From contig SLDH01000109.1 in NCBI GenBank assembly GCA_007125415.1, positions 1 to 19,627 of the forward strand: a stretch of 19,627 bases of DNA, written 5' to 3'. The notes below the pieces were generated by a model. It saw only the letters and a list, made by a program, of their open reading frames with translations, ran no database searches and had not been told where the DNA came from. The stretch comes from Roseovarius sp. (GTDB lineage Bacteria > Pseudomonadota > Alphaproteobacteria > Rhodobacterales > Rhodobacteraceae). How positions within the stretch are numbered: position 1 is the stretch's first letter; each line of letters opens with the position of its first letter. The position numbers were made by a program, and so were the translations under genes. Below, in pieces: positions 7,047-13,686 of this stretch.

Positions 7047-7388
7047 ATGGATATTCCTTCGATTTACGGTGCCGCGGATATGGAACTGACCCCGGCGGGC
7101 CAGCGTGCCGGGGCCGATAGCGGCGATCCGCAGATCTCGGTGCGGGAGATTTCCAACATGAACGGGATCGCCGTGGGTATCTGGGAATGCACGCCCGGCG
7201 GCTGGCCGGTGGTGGATCGCGCGGATACCGAAGTGGCTACCATCCTGAGCGGGGCCGGCACGATCACCGACGCTTCGGGGGCCGTGACCGAGATCGGGGC
7301 CGGAACGGTGGTGACGCTGCCGAAAGGCTGGACCGGGCGCTGGGACATCGCCGAGACGACCCGGAAGGTCTATGTGATCGTCAAATGA
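7047..7388 (+). CDS. Small single-domain cupin protein (DUF861/EutQ-like)
   Basis: This 113-residue protein consists almost entirely of one cupin barrel. WECTPGGWPVVDRADTEVATILSGAGTITDASG followed by IGAGTVVTLPKGWTGRWDI matches the cupin_3 pattern seen in EutQ and ureidoglycine aminohydrolase-like proteins. The usual metal-binding histidines are absent: motif 1 reads D-R-A-D-T-E-V and motif 2 has no histidine. Metal binding is therefore uncertain and a binding or structural role is as likely as catalysis. The start ATG at 7047 has a GAGGACAAAGAC leader. The bicupin gene follows in the same direction 43 bases downstream, so they probably form one operon. No substrate can be assigned. Confidence 0.82.
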   Translation: MDIPSIYGAADMELTPAGQRAGADSGDPQISVREISNMNGIAVGIWECTPGGWPVVDRADTEVATILSGAGTITDASGAVTEIGAGTVVTLPKGWTGRWDIAETTRKVYVIVK

Positions 7389-7431
7389 TGCCGGCGGGCC
7401 GTTCGGCCATGCGCGGCGGAGGTGCGTTAGC

Positions 7432-8091
7432 ATGTATCTGAATGCGGATTTTTCCCGGAAGGTTGTCATCAGACCGCAGGATCGCGAATGGGTTGCCTCG
7501 CCTGCGGCGGGTGTGGAGCGCATGATGCTGGACCGGATCGGCGGGGAGGTGGCGCGCGCCACCAGCCTCGTGCGCTTCGCGCCGCATTCGTTCTTTGACG
7601 CGCATCGCCACGACGGGGGCGAGGAATTTCTCGTGCTGGAGGGTGTGTTTTCGGACGAGAGCGGGGACTATCCTGCGGGCTCCTATGTCCGCAATCCGAT
7701 CGGCACTGCGCACAAGCCGCATACCGGACCGGGCTGCACGATCTTCGTGAAACTGCATCAATTCGCCGAGGATGACCGCGCGCAGTTCAGCATCGACACG
7801 CGCCGCGCCGAATTCAGGCCGGGCATGGTGGAGGGCCTGTCGGTCCTGCCGCTGCATGAGGCCCGAAACGAGAGCGTCGCGCTGGTGCGCTGGGCACCCG
7901 GAACGCGGTTCGAGCCGCATCGGCATTGGGGCGGCGAGGAGATTTTCGTGCTTGAAGGCACCTTCGCCGATGAGCACGGAAGCTATCCCGAAGGCACCTG
8001 GCTGCGCAGCCCGCACCTGTCGCAACATGCGCCCTACTCGGAGGAAGGCTGCCTGATCTGGGTGAAGACCGGCCACCTTCCGGCGGCCTGA
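7432..8091 (+). CDS. Bicupin protein with two ChrR-like cupin domains
   Basis: This 219-residue protein consists of two tandem cupins with clear mutual similarity. Domain 1 has APHSFFDAHRHDGGEEFLVL (H58, H60, E64/E65) and a later HKPH (H94, H97). Domain 2 has APGTRFEPHRHWGGEEIFVL (H163, H165, E169/E170) and H199. Both keep the metal-binding H-x-H-x(3-4)-E set. The sequence resembles the C-terminal cupin of the anti-sigma factor ChrR, which binds zinc, but the N-terminal sigma-binding zinc domain of ChrR is missing. It is therefore not a recognisable anti-sigma factor. GGAGG lies 7-12 bases before the start region. It converges on mcl1, leaving six bases between the stop codons. Its biochemical role is unknown. 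Confidence 0.85.
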   Translation: MYLNADFSRKVVIRPQDREWVASPAAGVERMMLDRIGGEVARATSLVRFAPHSFFDAHRHDGGEEFLVLEGVFSDESGDYPAGSYVRNPIGTAHKPHTGPGCTIFVKLHQFAEDDRAQFSIDTRRAEFRPGMVEGLSVLPLHEARNESVALVRWAPGTRFEPHRHWGGEEIFVLEGTFADEHGSYPEGTWLRSPHLSQHAPYSEEGCLIWVKTGHLPAA

Positions 8092-8097
8092 CGCCGC

Positions 8098-9054
8098 TCA
8101 GCCGTTGATCAGCTCGATCTGGCGGACGATCCCTTCGGCCTGCTTGATGGAGGCGATGTCCACCAGCCGTCCCTTGTAGGTGGTGGCCCCTTCGCCGCGG
8201 GCCTTGGCCTCTTCCATGGCGGCGAGGATCTCGCGCGCTTCCGTCACGGCGGCCTCCGAGGGGGTGAAGACCTCATTGGCCAGGGCGATCTGTTTGGGGT
8301 GGATCGCCCATTTGCCGACCATGCCGAGCGTGGCCGAGCGCAGCGCCTGCGCGCGAAAGCCCTCATCATCCGAAAAATCCCCGAAAGGCCCGTCCACCGG
8401 CAGGATGCCATGGGTCCGGCAGGCCGCAACGATGGCAGCCTGGGCCCAGTGCCACGGATCGGCCCAGTATTTCGCCCCTTCGTGGTGCATGTAATAGGTC
8501 TCCTGCGTGCCACCGATGCCGGTGGTGGCCATGCCCATGGAGGCGGCGAAATCAGCCGCGCCAAGGCTCATCGCAGAGAGGCGGGGGCTGGAGGCGGCGA
8601 TCTCTTCCACATGGGAGATGCCGGCGGCACTTTCGATGATCACCTCGAAGCCGATGGGCCTCGGGCGGGCCTTCGCCCGTTCGATGGCGGTGACCAGCGC
8701 ATCCACCGCATAGACATCCGCCGCGCAGCCGACCTTGGGGATCATGATCTGGTCCAGCCTGTCTCCGGCCTGTTCCAGCAGGTCCACGACATCGCGGTAC
8801 CACCAGCCCGTATCGAGCCCGTTGATGCGCACGCTCAGGGTCTTCCTGCCCCAGTCCACCTCATTGATGGCCGCAATGGTGTTGCGGCGGGCGACGTCCT
8901 TGTCGGAGGGTGCGACACTGTCTTCCAGATCGATATTGATCACATCGGCCGCAGAACCGGCCATCTTCTCGAAGAGCTTCACATTGGAGCCCGGGCCGAA
9001 CAACTGGCAACGGTTGGGGCGGGCGGGGGTGGGGGGTTGCAGGCGGAAGCTCAT
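8098..9054 (-). CDS. mcl1: L-malyl-CoA/beta-methylmalyl-CoA lyase
   Basis: This 318-residue CitE-superfamily lyase cleaves (2R,3S)-beta-methylmalyl-CoA to glyoxylate and propionyl-CoA, and L-malyl-CoA to glyoxylate and acetyl-CoA. Both are steps of the ethylmalonyl-CoA pathway for C2 assimilation in the cytoplasm. Diagnostic segments are NRCQLFGPGS (14-23), INIDLEDSVAP (39-49), SVRINGLDT (74-82) with R77, VIIESAAGI (138-146) with metal ligand E141, and SLGAADFAASMGM (163-175) with D168. Length and wording closely match, from memory, Rhodobacter sphaeroides Mcl1. The start ATG 9054 has GGAGAG about eight bases upstream. It is transcribed alone, divergent from the D-amino-acid operon across 320 bases. 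Confidence 0.95.
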   Translation of the reverse strand: MSFRLQPPTPARPNRCQLFGPGSNVKLFEKMAGSAADVINIDLEDSVAPSDKDVARRNTIAAINEVDWGRKTLSVRINGLDTGWWYRDVVDLLEQAGDRLDQIMIPKVGCAADVYAVDALVTAIERAKARPRPIGFEVIIESAAGISHVEEIAASSPRLSAMSLGAADFAASMGMATTGIGGTQETYYMHHEGAKYWADPWHWAQAAIVAACRTHGILPVDGPFGDFSDDEGFRAQALRSATLGMVGKWAIHPKQIALANEVFTPSEAAVTEAREILAAMEEAKARGEGATTYKGRLVDIASIKQAEGIVRQIELING

Positions 9055-9119
9055 GACAGGTCTCTCCGGTCAGGTCAGATGGGCTGTGATCAGGGCTGTC
9101 GCTAGCCAATGGGCGCAGG

Positions 9120-9145
9120 TTTCGCAAGGTGATTTTGCACGTGCA
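9120..9145. promoter_or_regulatory. Candidate regulator site upstream of mcl1 (TTTYGCAM pair and palindrome)
   Basis: TTTCGCAA (9120-9127) and TTTTGCAC (9133-9140) are separated by five bases and lie about 66-86 bases upstream of mcl1. The second overlaps a perfect ten-base palindrome, TGCACGTGCA (9136-9145). The pair resembles the TTTGCAA-type double sites bound by short-chain-fatty-acyl regulators (RamB/PccR family) that control acyl-CoA pathways in related bacteria. This is a pattern match only. Confidence 0.35.
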
Positions 9146-9309
9146 GCATTGTAGTGGCGCGGCGAAGGCTGCGGGCTTCCGGGGAGCGGCCGGGCGGTGG
9201 AGGCAAGGCCTGTCGCGCCGGGTGCCTGACCACGCTGAAGAATCTGCCTGAAACTTGACCGTTGACCGAATAGTCTTGCGCGAAGCGCAGTAATATCTGC
9301 CATTTCGAC

Positions 9310-9346
9310 ATGACATCGCGTGGAATGCGTCAGTATATCTGACGCA
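9310..9346 (+). promoter_or_regulatory. Candidate dgcN promoter with overlapping operator palindrome
   Basis: ATGACA (9310-9315) matches a -35 box at five of six positions. Eighteen bases later TATATC (9334-9339) is a plausible -10 box. TGCGTCAG (9326-9333) and CTGACGCA (9339-9346) are perfect eight-base inverted arms around TATAT, so the -10 sits inside the palindrome. Transcription would begin near 9346, giving a leader of about 29 bases with a G-rich ribosome-binding site at 9362-9367. Confidence 0.5.
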
Positions 9347-9374
9347 CGAGTGATTCTGTCCGGGGGGCTGCGCC

Positions 9375-10376
9375 ATGATCGAACATCCTTATCTTCTGTT
9401 CCTGGGCGATGCGCCCGACATGCTGGCCGCGAAAGTGGCCATCGGCATCCGCGACTGGAGGCCGGAATTTGCACTGGGCCAGATCCGCCTGCCCGGCTGC
9501 GGCGCCGATCTGGGCCTCACGGACATGACCCTGGCCGAGGCGAAGGCCGCGGGCGCGAAGACGCTGGTGATCGGGGTGGCCAACCGGGGCGGCGTGATCA
9601 GCCAGGCATGGAAGAAGGTGCTGGTGATGGCCATGGAGGAAGGGTTCGACCTTGCCTCGGGCCTGCACAACCTGCTGCGGGACGAGCCCGATCTCAAGGC
9701 AGTGGCCGAGGCGACCGGGCGCAAGCTGCATGATGTGCGGGTGCCTTCGGTGAAGTATCCCATTGCCGATGGCAAGAAGCGCAGCGGCAAGCGGTGTCTC
9801 GCGGTGGGCACGGATTGCTCGGTCGGCAAGATGTACACGGCGCTCTGCATGGAGCGCGACATGGTCGCGCGGGGCATGAAGGCCAGTTTCCGGGCGACCG
9901 GGCAGACGGGCATCCTGATCACTGGTGACGGGGTGCCGCTCGATGCGGTGATCGCCGATTTCATGGCCGGGTCGATCGAATGGCTCACCCCGGATAACGA
10001 GCCCGATCACTGGGATCTCATCGAAGGGCAGGGCAGCCTTTATCATGTGAGCTATTCCGGGGTGACCATGGCGCTCATCCATGGGGGCCAGCCGGATGCT
10101 CTGATCCTGTGCCATGAGCCCACGCGGAGCCATATGCGCGGGTTGCCGGATTATGCCCTGCCCAGCCTGCAGCAATTGCGCGACACCGCCTTGCCCATCG
10201 CGCAGGTGGCCAATCCGGATTGTGTCGTGGTGGGCGTGTCGATCAACACGCAGCATATGCCCGAGGCGGAGGCGAAGGCCTATCTGGCGCAGGTCGAGGC
10301 GGAGATGGGATTGCCCGCGACGGACCCCTACCGTTATGGGGCGGAAAAGCTTGTGGATGCCATCGCGGGGATCTGA
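9375..10376 (+). CDS. dgcN: DgcN, D-glutamate N-acetyltransferase (DUF1611 family)
   Basis: This 333-residue cytoplasmic protein belongs to the DUF1611 family. Members next to DgcA have been described as acetylating D-glutamate to N-acetyl-D-glutamate. Visible features are an N-terminal PYLLFLGDAPDMLAAKVA segment, the P-loop-like GTDCSVGKM at 145-153, FRATGQTGILITGDGVPLDAV at 172-192, DLIEGQGSL at 214-222 and LCHEPTRSHMRG at 245-256. The P-loop implies nucleotide or CoA phosphate binding. ATG 9375 follows GGGGGG with seven-base spacing. It is first in an operon with dgcA and a D-amino-acid aminotransferase, an arrangement that supports the D-glutamate role. Closely similar family members outside this context may act on other substrates. 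Confidence 0.9.
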   Translation: MIEHPYLLFLGDAPDMLAAKVAIGIRDWRPEFALGQIRLPGCGADLGLTDMTLAEAKAAGAKTLVIGVANRGGVISQAWKKVLVMAMEEGFDLASGLHNLLRDEPDLKAVAEATGRKLHDVRVPSVKYPIADGKKRSGKRCLAVGTDCSVGKMYTALCMERDMVARGMKASFRATGQTGILITGDGVPLDAVIADFMAGSIEWLTPDNEPDHWDLIEGQGSLYHVSYSGVTMALIHGGQPDALILCHEPTRSHMRGLPDYALPSLQQLRDTALPIAQVANPDCVVVGVSINTQHMPEAEAKAYLAQVEAEMGLPATDPYRYGAEKLVDAIAGI

Positions 10377-10402
10377 CCGGCGCGCCCGTGGCAACCGGCA
10401 GA

Positions 10403-10442
10403 CGCCTCCGGCGGGAGTATTTCGGGCAAAATGAAGAAGGAG
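10403..10442 (+). repeat. Dispersed intergenic repeat, copy 5, supplying the dgcA ribosome-binding site
   Basis: CGCCTCCGGCGGGAGTATTT followed by CGGGCAAAATGAAGAAGGAG. It begins with a small CGCC-TCC-GGCG hairpin and continues with the shared GTATTT...GCAAAATGAAG core. The purine tail ends in AAGGAG (10437-10442), seven bases before the dgcA TTG start. It sits between dgcN and dgcA in operon sense. Confidence 0.65.
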
Positions 10443-10449
10443 CGGCGCT

Positions 10450-11415
10450 TTGCGGTTTACGGTCACACGGGATGTCTTCAGGCTGGCGCAGGTCTTCACG
10501 ATTTCGCGGGGGTCGCGCAGCGAGGCCAGGGTGCTGACGGTTCGGGTGAGCGATGGCGATGTGACGGGCTGGGGCGAATGCGTGCCTTATGCGCGCTATG
10601 ATGAGACGCTCGAGAGCGTGACGGCGCAGGTCGATGGGTTGCCGGAGGATTGTGACCGCGCGGCGCTTCAGGACCTGTTGCCTGCGGGGGCGGCGCGCAA
10701 TGCTGTTGATTGCGCGCTTTGGGATCTGGAGGCGAAGCGCGCGGGCAGGCGCGCCTGGGAACTCGCTGGTCTGGACGCGCCGGGGCCAGAGATCACCGCC
10801 TATACGCTCTCGCTAGACACCCCGGAAAAGATGCGCGCGCAGGCGGCGGCAAATGCCTTTCGGCCGCTTCTGAAGATCAAGCTGGGCACGCCCGATGACA
10901 TGCCGCGGGTCGAGGCGGTGCGCGCGGGGGCGCCCGATGCGACCATCATCGTGGATGCCAATGAAGGCTGGACGCCGGAGGTCTATGCCGACCTGGCGCC
11001 GCATCTGGTGCGCCTTGGTGTGGCGTTGGTGGAGCAGCCCTTGCCGGCAGGGGAGGACGAGGCCCTGCGTGACATGGAACGCCCCTTGCCCGTTTGCGCC
11101 GACGAAAGCTGTCATGACCGCGCCAGCCTGCCGCATTTGCGGGGCAAGTATGATGTGGTCAATATCAAGCTCGACAAGACCGGCGGGCTGACCGAGGCAC
11201 TCGGCCTGCGCGCGGCGGCCCTTGCGGAGGGATACAAGGTGATGGTGGGTTGCATGGTGGGCTCTTCGCTCGCGATGGCCCCGGCAACGCTGGTGGCACA
11301 GGGCGCTATGGTGACCGACCTCGACGGCCCGCTTCTGCTGGCGGAGGATCGGGAGGTGCCGCTTCTTTTCGATGAGGCCGGGGTGCATCCGCCTGCGCCG
11401 GAATTATGGGGATGA
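10450..11415 (+). CDS. dgcA: N-acetyl-D-glutamate racemase DgcA (enolase superfamily)
   Basis: This 321-residue enzyme is of the muconate-lactonising/dipeptide-epimerase type. It would invert N-acetyl-D-glutamate to N-acetyl-L-glutamate. The two catalytic lysines are visible: K144 in KIKLG and K240 in NIKLDKTGG. The Mg ligands D169 (VDANEGW), E195 (VEQPLP) and D218 (ADES) have enolase-superfamily spacing. It starts with TTG at 10450, supported by AAGGAG seven bases upstream; there is no ATG near the conserved N-terminus MRFTVTRDVF. It ends four bases before the aminotransferase start. Without dgcN beside it, an L-Ala-D/L-Glu dipeptide epimerase would be the default call; the neighbour favours DgcA. 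Confidence 0.88.
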   Translation: MRFTVTRDVFRLAQVFTISRGSRSEARVLTVRVSDGDVTGWGECVPYARYDETLESVTAQVDGLPEDCDRAALQDLLPAGAARNAVDCALWDLEAKRAGRRAWELAGLDAPGPEITAYTLSLDTPEKMRAQAAANAFRPLLKIKLGTPDDMPRVEAVRAGAPDATIIVDANEGWTPEVYADLAPHLVRLGVALVEQPLPAGEDEALRDMERPLPVCADESCHDRASLPHLRGKYDVVNIKLDKTGGLTEALGLRAAALAEGYKVMVGCMVGSSLAMAPATLVAQGAMVTDLDGPLLLAEDREVPLLFDEAGVHPPAPELWG

Positions 11416-11419
11416 AAGC

Positions 11420-12280
11420 ATGCGAACTGTCTATGTGAATGGTGAATACCTGCCGGAGAACGAAGCAAAGGTCTCGATCTTTGACCGGGCGTTTCTGATG
11501 GCGGATGGTGTTTATGAGGTGACAAGCGTGCTTCAGGGCAAGCTCATCGATTTTGCCGGCCATGCAAGGCGGCTCGAGCGGTCGCTCCGCGAGCTTGACA
11601 TGGACAGACCAGATGCGTTCGACGATCTGCTGGAGATCCACCGCGAGCTGGTGCGCCGCAACGGGATCGAGGAAGGGCTGGTCTATCTGCAGATCACGCG
11701 CGGCGCCGCACCTGACCGCGATTTCGCCTTTCCCGACCCCGAAGAGGTGAAACCGACGCTGGTGCTGTTCACCCAGAGCAAGCCGGGCCTCGCCGACAGC
11801 CCGATGGCGCGCACCGGCATCAAGGTGATCAGCATTGCCGATGAGCGCTGGGGGCGGCGGGATATCAAGACGGTGCAGCTTCTCTACCCGTCCATGGGCA
11901 AGATGATGGCCAAGAAGGCAGGATGCGATGATGCCTGGATGATCGAGGATGGCTATGTGACCGAAGGCACCTCGAACAATGCCTATATCATCAAGGGCAA
12001 CCGGATCATCACGCGCGGGCTTTCCAACGACATCCTGCACGGGATCACCCGGGCTGCCGTGCTGCGCTATGCCCGCGAGGCGCAGATGGAGGTGGAAGAG
12101 CGCAATTTCACCATCGACGAGGCGAAGGCGGCGGATGAGGCTTTCGTGACCTCGGCCAGCACCTTTGTCATGCCGGTGGTGGAGATCGATGGGGTGGCCA
12201 TTGGCGATGGCACGCCGGGGCCCCATGCAACGCGGCTGCGCGAAATCTATCTGGAAGAAAGCCTCAAGGAGGCTGTCTAG
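11420..12280 (+). CDS. dat: D-amino-acid aminotransferase (PLP fold type IV)
   Basis: This 286-residue class IV aminotransferase would catalyse D-amino acid + 2-oxoglutarate = 2-oxoacid + D-glutamate. It has VNGEYLPENEAKVSIFDRAF at the start, ADGVYEV (28-34), the PLP-binding lysine K150 in RRDIKTVQLLY, and E182 in VTEGTSNN, which should contact the pyridine nitrogen. Branched-chain aminotransferases share this fold, but the D-Glu operon neighbours and the DGVYEV motif favour D-specificity. I start at ATG 11420, four bases after the dgcA stop; an upstream in-frame start would overlap dgcA. It converges on cbiZ with only three bases between stop codons. Confidence 0.88.
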   Translation: MRTVYVNGEYLPENEAKVSIFDRAFLMADGVYEVTSVLQGKLIDFAGHARRLERSLRELDMDRPDAFDDLLEIHRELVRRNGIEEGLVYLQITRGAAPDRDFAFPDPEEVKPTLVLFTQSKPGLADSPMARTGIKVISIADERWGRRDIKTVQLLYPSMGKMMAKKAGCDDAWMIEDGYVTEGTSNNAYIIKGNRIITRGLSNDILHGITRAAVLRYAREAQMEVEERNFTIDEAKAADEAFVTSASTFVMPVVEIDGVAIGDGTPGPHATRLREIYLEESLKEAV

Positions 12281-12283
12281 GCC

Positions 12284-12934
12284 TCAGCCGTCGCGCCGGA
12301 CGGTTTGCATCCATTCATTGGCGCCGGCAAGGACGGCGCTGTAGACCGCGCGGCCTGCGGCTTCGCCGATCGCCGTGTGCAGGCCGGCGAAGGCGGTATC
12401 GCCCGGCGCGGCGGCCACTGCCACGCAATCGGTGCCTGTTCCGGTAGCGATGCCTGTGGGCAGGCTGTGGCCTGTTTCCATCACCGCGGCGGTGCGGGCC
12501 TCGACGGCGATGCTCAAGGCCTCGATCAGCGCGGCGTCGCTGAGCGCCGCATCGAGCTTGAGCGCCACATTGATCGTGCCCCAGTCGGTGCCCGTTCGGT
12601 CCAGCCTTGTGCCGATCCGCTCGGCATTGGAGAGGCCCACCGTGGCCACCGCCTCGGCCGTGATGCCTTCCGTGCTGTGGCGGTGGTGGTGAAAGCAGCG
12701 GATGTCGCGGGACGTTAGAAATCCAACCGCCTCGGCGCAGCCGCGCGCCGAGAGGGCTTGCGCGAACCATGTGCCCACGTCCAGCTCGGGGGGCAGATCG
12801 GCGTTGCGCACCTCACGCCAGACAATGCGATCAGCGGTCACGAAGCCGGGCCGGTTGAGCGACCAGCTGAGCACGCGGCAGGGCGCGCCGAGGTCGAACT
12901 CGAGCCAGGGGCGCGCGAGCATAAGCGATGTCAC
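12284..12934 (-). CDS. cbiZ: Adenosylcobinamide amidohydrolase
   Basis: This 216-residue protein would hydrolyse the amide linking the aminopropanol or nucleotide loop of adenosylcobinamide-type corrinoids, yielding adenosylcobyric acid for rebuilding into the cell's own cobamide. Conserved family stretches are AVGFLTSRDI (69-78), ATVGLSNAERIG (97-108), DWGTINVALKLDAAL (117-131), and TGIATGTGTDCVAV (160-173). No signal peptide is present, so it is cytoplasmic. The start is GTG 12934 and overlaps the ATPase stop by four bases (GTGA), indicating coupled translation. It is the last gene of the riboswitch-led operon. An ABC importer plus CbiZ means imported foreign corrinoids can be remodelled, as described in Rhodobacter. 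Confidence 0.9.
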   Translation of the reverse strand: MTSLMLARPWLEFDLGAPCRVLSWSLNRPGFVTADRIVWREVRNADLPPELDVGTWFAQALSARGCAEAVGFLTSRDIRCFHHHRHSTEGITAEAVATVGLSNAERIGTRLDRTGTDWGTINVALKLDAALSDAALIEALSIAVEARTAAVMETGHSLPTGIATGTGTDCVAVAAAPGDTAFAGLHTAIGEAAGRAVYSAVLAGANEWMQTVRRDG

Positions 12935-13686
12935 CGGATCACCTCGAGGGGCTGGTAGACGGGGCCGTCCTCGGTTTCGCGGAACCAGGCGGTGATCCCG
13001 AAGACATGGGCGAGGCGCTCGGGCGTCAGTACCTCGGTTGGCGGGCCATCGGCGACCAACCGGCCGTCGCCCAGCATGATGAGCCGCGTGCAATGGCGCG
13101 CCGCGAGGCCAAGATCATGCAGGGACACGAGCGCGGATTTCCCCTCGGCGGTCTGTGCGGCAAAGGCCTGCATTGTCGAGATCTGATGCGCCGGATCCAG
13201 CCCGGCGATGGGCTCATCCGCCATCAGGAGCGGGGTGTCCTGCGCCAGGGCACGGGCGATGAGTGCACGGGCCTGCTCGCCCCCTGAAAGCTGGGTTGCC
13301 GGGCGGTGGCGAAAGCCGTCGAGATCCATGCGCTGAAGGGCTTCGCCGACCTTTTCATGATCGGCCTCGGACGGTGTGAGTCCGGCCATATGCGGCATGC
13401 GCCCCAGCATCACAACCATTTCCACGGTCACGGGCCAGGCGATCTCCCGCGCCTGCGGCATCCAGGCGACGGCGCGCGCGCGCGCGGCCTCGGAAAGTTG
13501 CAGGAGCGAGGATGTGCCCTGCGAGGGGATCAGCCCCAGGGCCGCGCGCATCAGGCTGGTCTTGCCCGCACCATTGGGGCCGATCAGCCCGACAAACTCA
13601 CCCGGGCCGATGCTGAAGGAAACATCGCGCAGCACGCTGCGGCCCTGCAGGCCGATGGAAAAGCCCGAGAGGGCGAGCAGGCTCAT
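12931..13686 (-). CDS. btuD: Corrinoid ABC transporter ATP-binding protein
   Basis: This 251-residue ATPase of the iron-siderophore/B12 importer class powers uptake across the inner membrane. Motifs are Walker A GPNGAGKT (36-43), Q-loop Q78 in WMPQAR, signature LSGGEQ (133-138), Walker B LLMADEP (153-159), D-loop AGLD (161-164) and switch histidine H190. The ATG at 13686 overlaps the permease stop by four bases (ATGA), and its own stop overlaps the cbiZ start. FecE-like siderophore ATPases look the same by motif; the riboswitch, BtuB-like receptor and CbiZ identify corrinoid as the substrate. Confidence 0.93.
   Translation of the reverse strand: MSLLALSGFSIGLQGRSVLRDVSFSIGPGEFVGLIGPNGAGKTSLMRAALGLIPSQGTSSLLQLSEAARARAVAWMPQAREIAWPVTVEMVVMLGRMPHMAGLTPSEADHEKVGEALQRMDLDGFRHRPATQLSGGEQARALIARALAQDTPLLMADEPIAGLDPAHQISTMQAFAAQTAEGKSALVSLHDLGLAARHCTRLIMLGDGRLVADGPPTEVLTPERLAHVFGITAWFRETEDGPVYQPLEVIR

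Larger units (their letters stand above)
9055..9374. other. Divergent intergenic region (320 bp) between mcl1 and dgcN
   Basis: No gene is apparent here. The mcl1-proximal half holds a pair of TTTYGCAM-like half-sites and a TGCACGTGCA palindrome (9120-9145). The middle carries the small inverted repeat TGCGC-GAA-GCGCA at 9277-9289 and a tandem TTGACC at 9255-9267. The dgcN-proximal end has a promoter-like pair of boxes with a perfect palindrome (9310-9346). Confidence 0.7.

Noticed and set aside
6009..7562. Long open frame of 517 codons on the minus strand
   Set aside because: It lies antisense to the end of the methyltransferase gene, the whole OmpA lipoprotein and the first cupin, all with clear family motifs. 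Its translation shows no recognisable fold, so it is a GC-driven shadow.
7432..8091. Possible anti-sigma factor (ChrR)
   Set aside because: The similarity is limited to the cupin part; the N-terminal zinc-binding anti-sigma domain is absent and no ECF sigma gene is adjacent.
9330..10499. Open frame of 389 codons on the minus strand
   Set aside because: It is antisense to dgcN, which has conserved motifs, and its composition is the Arg/His-rich type expected of a shadow frame.
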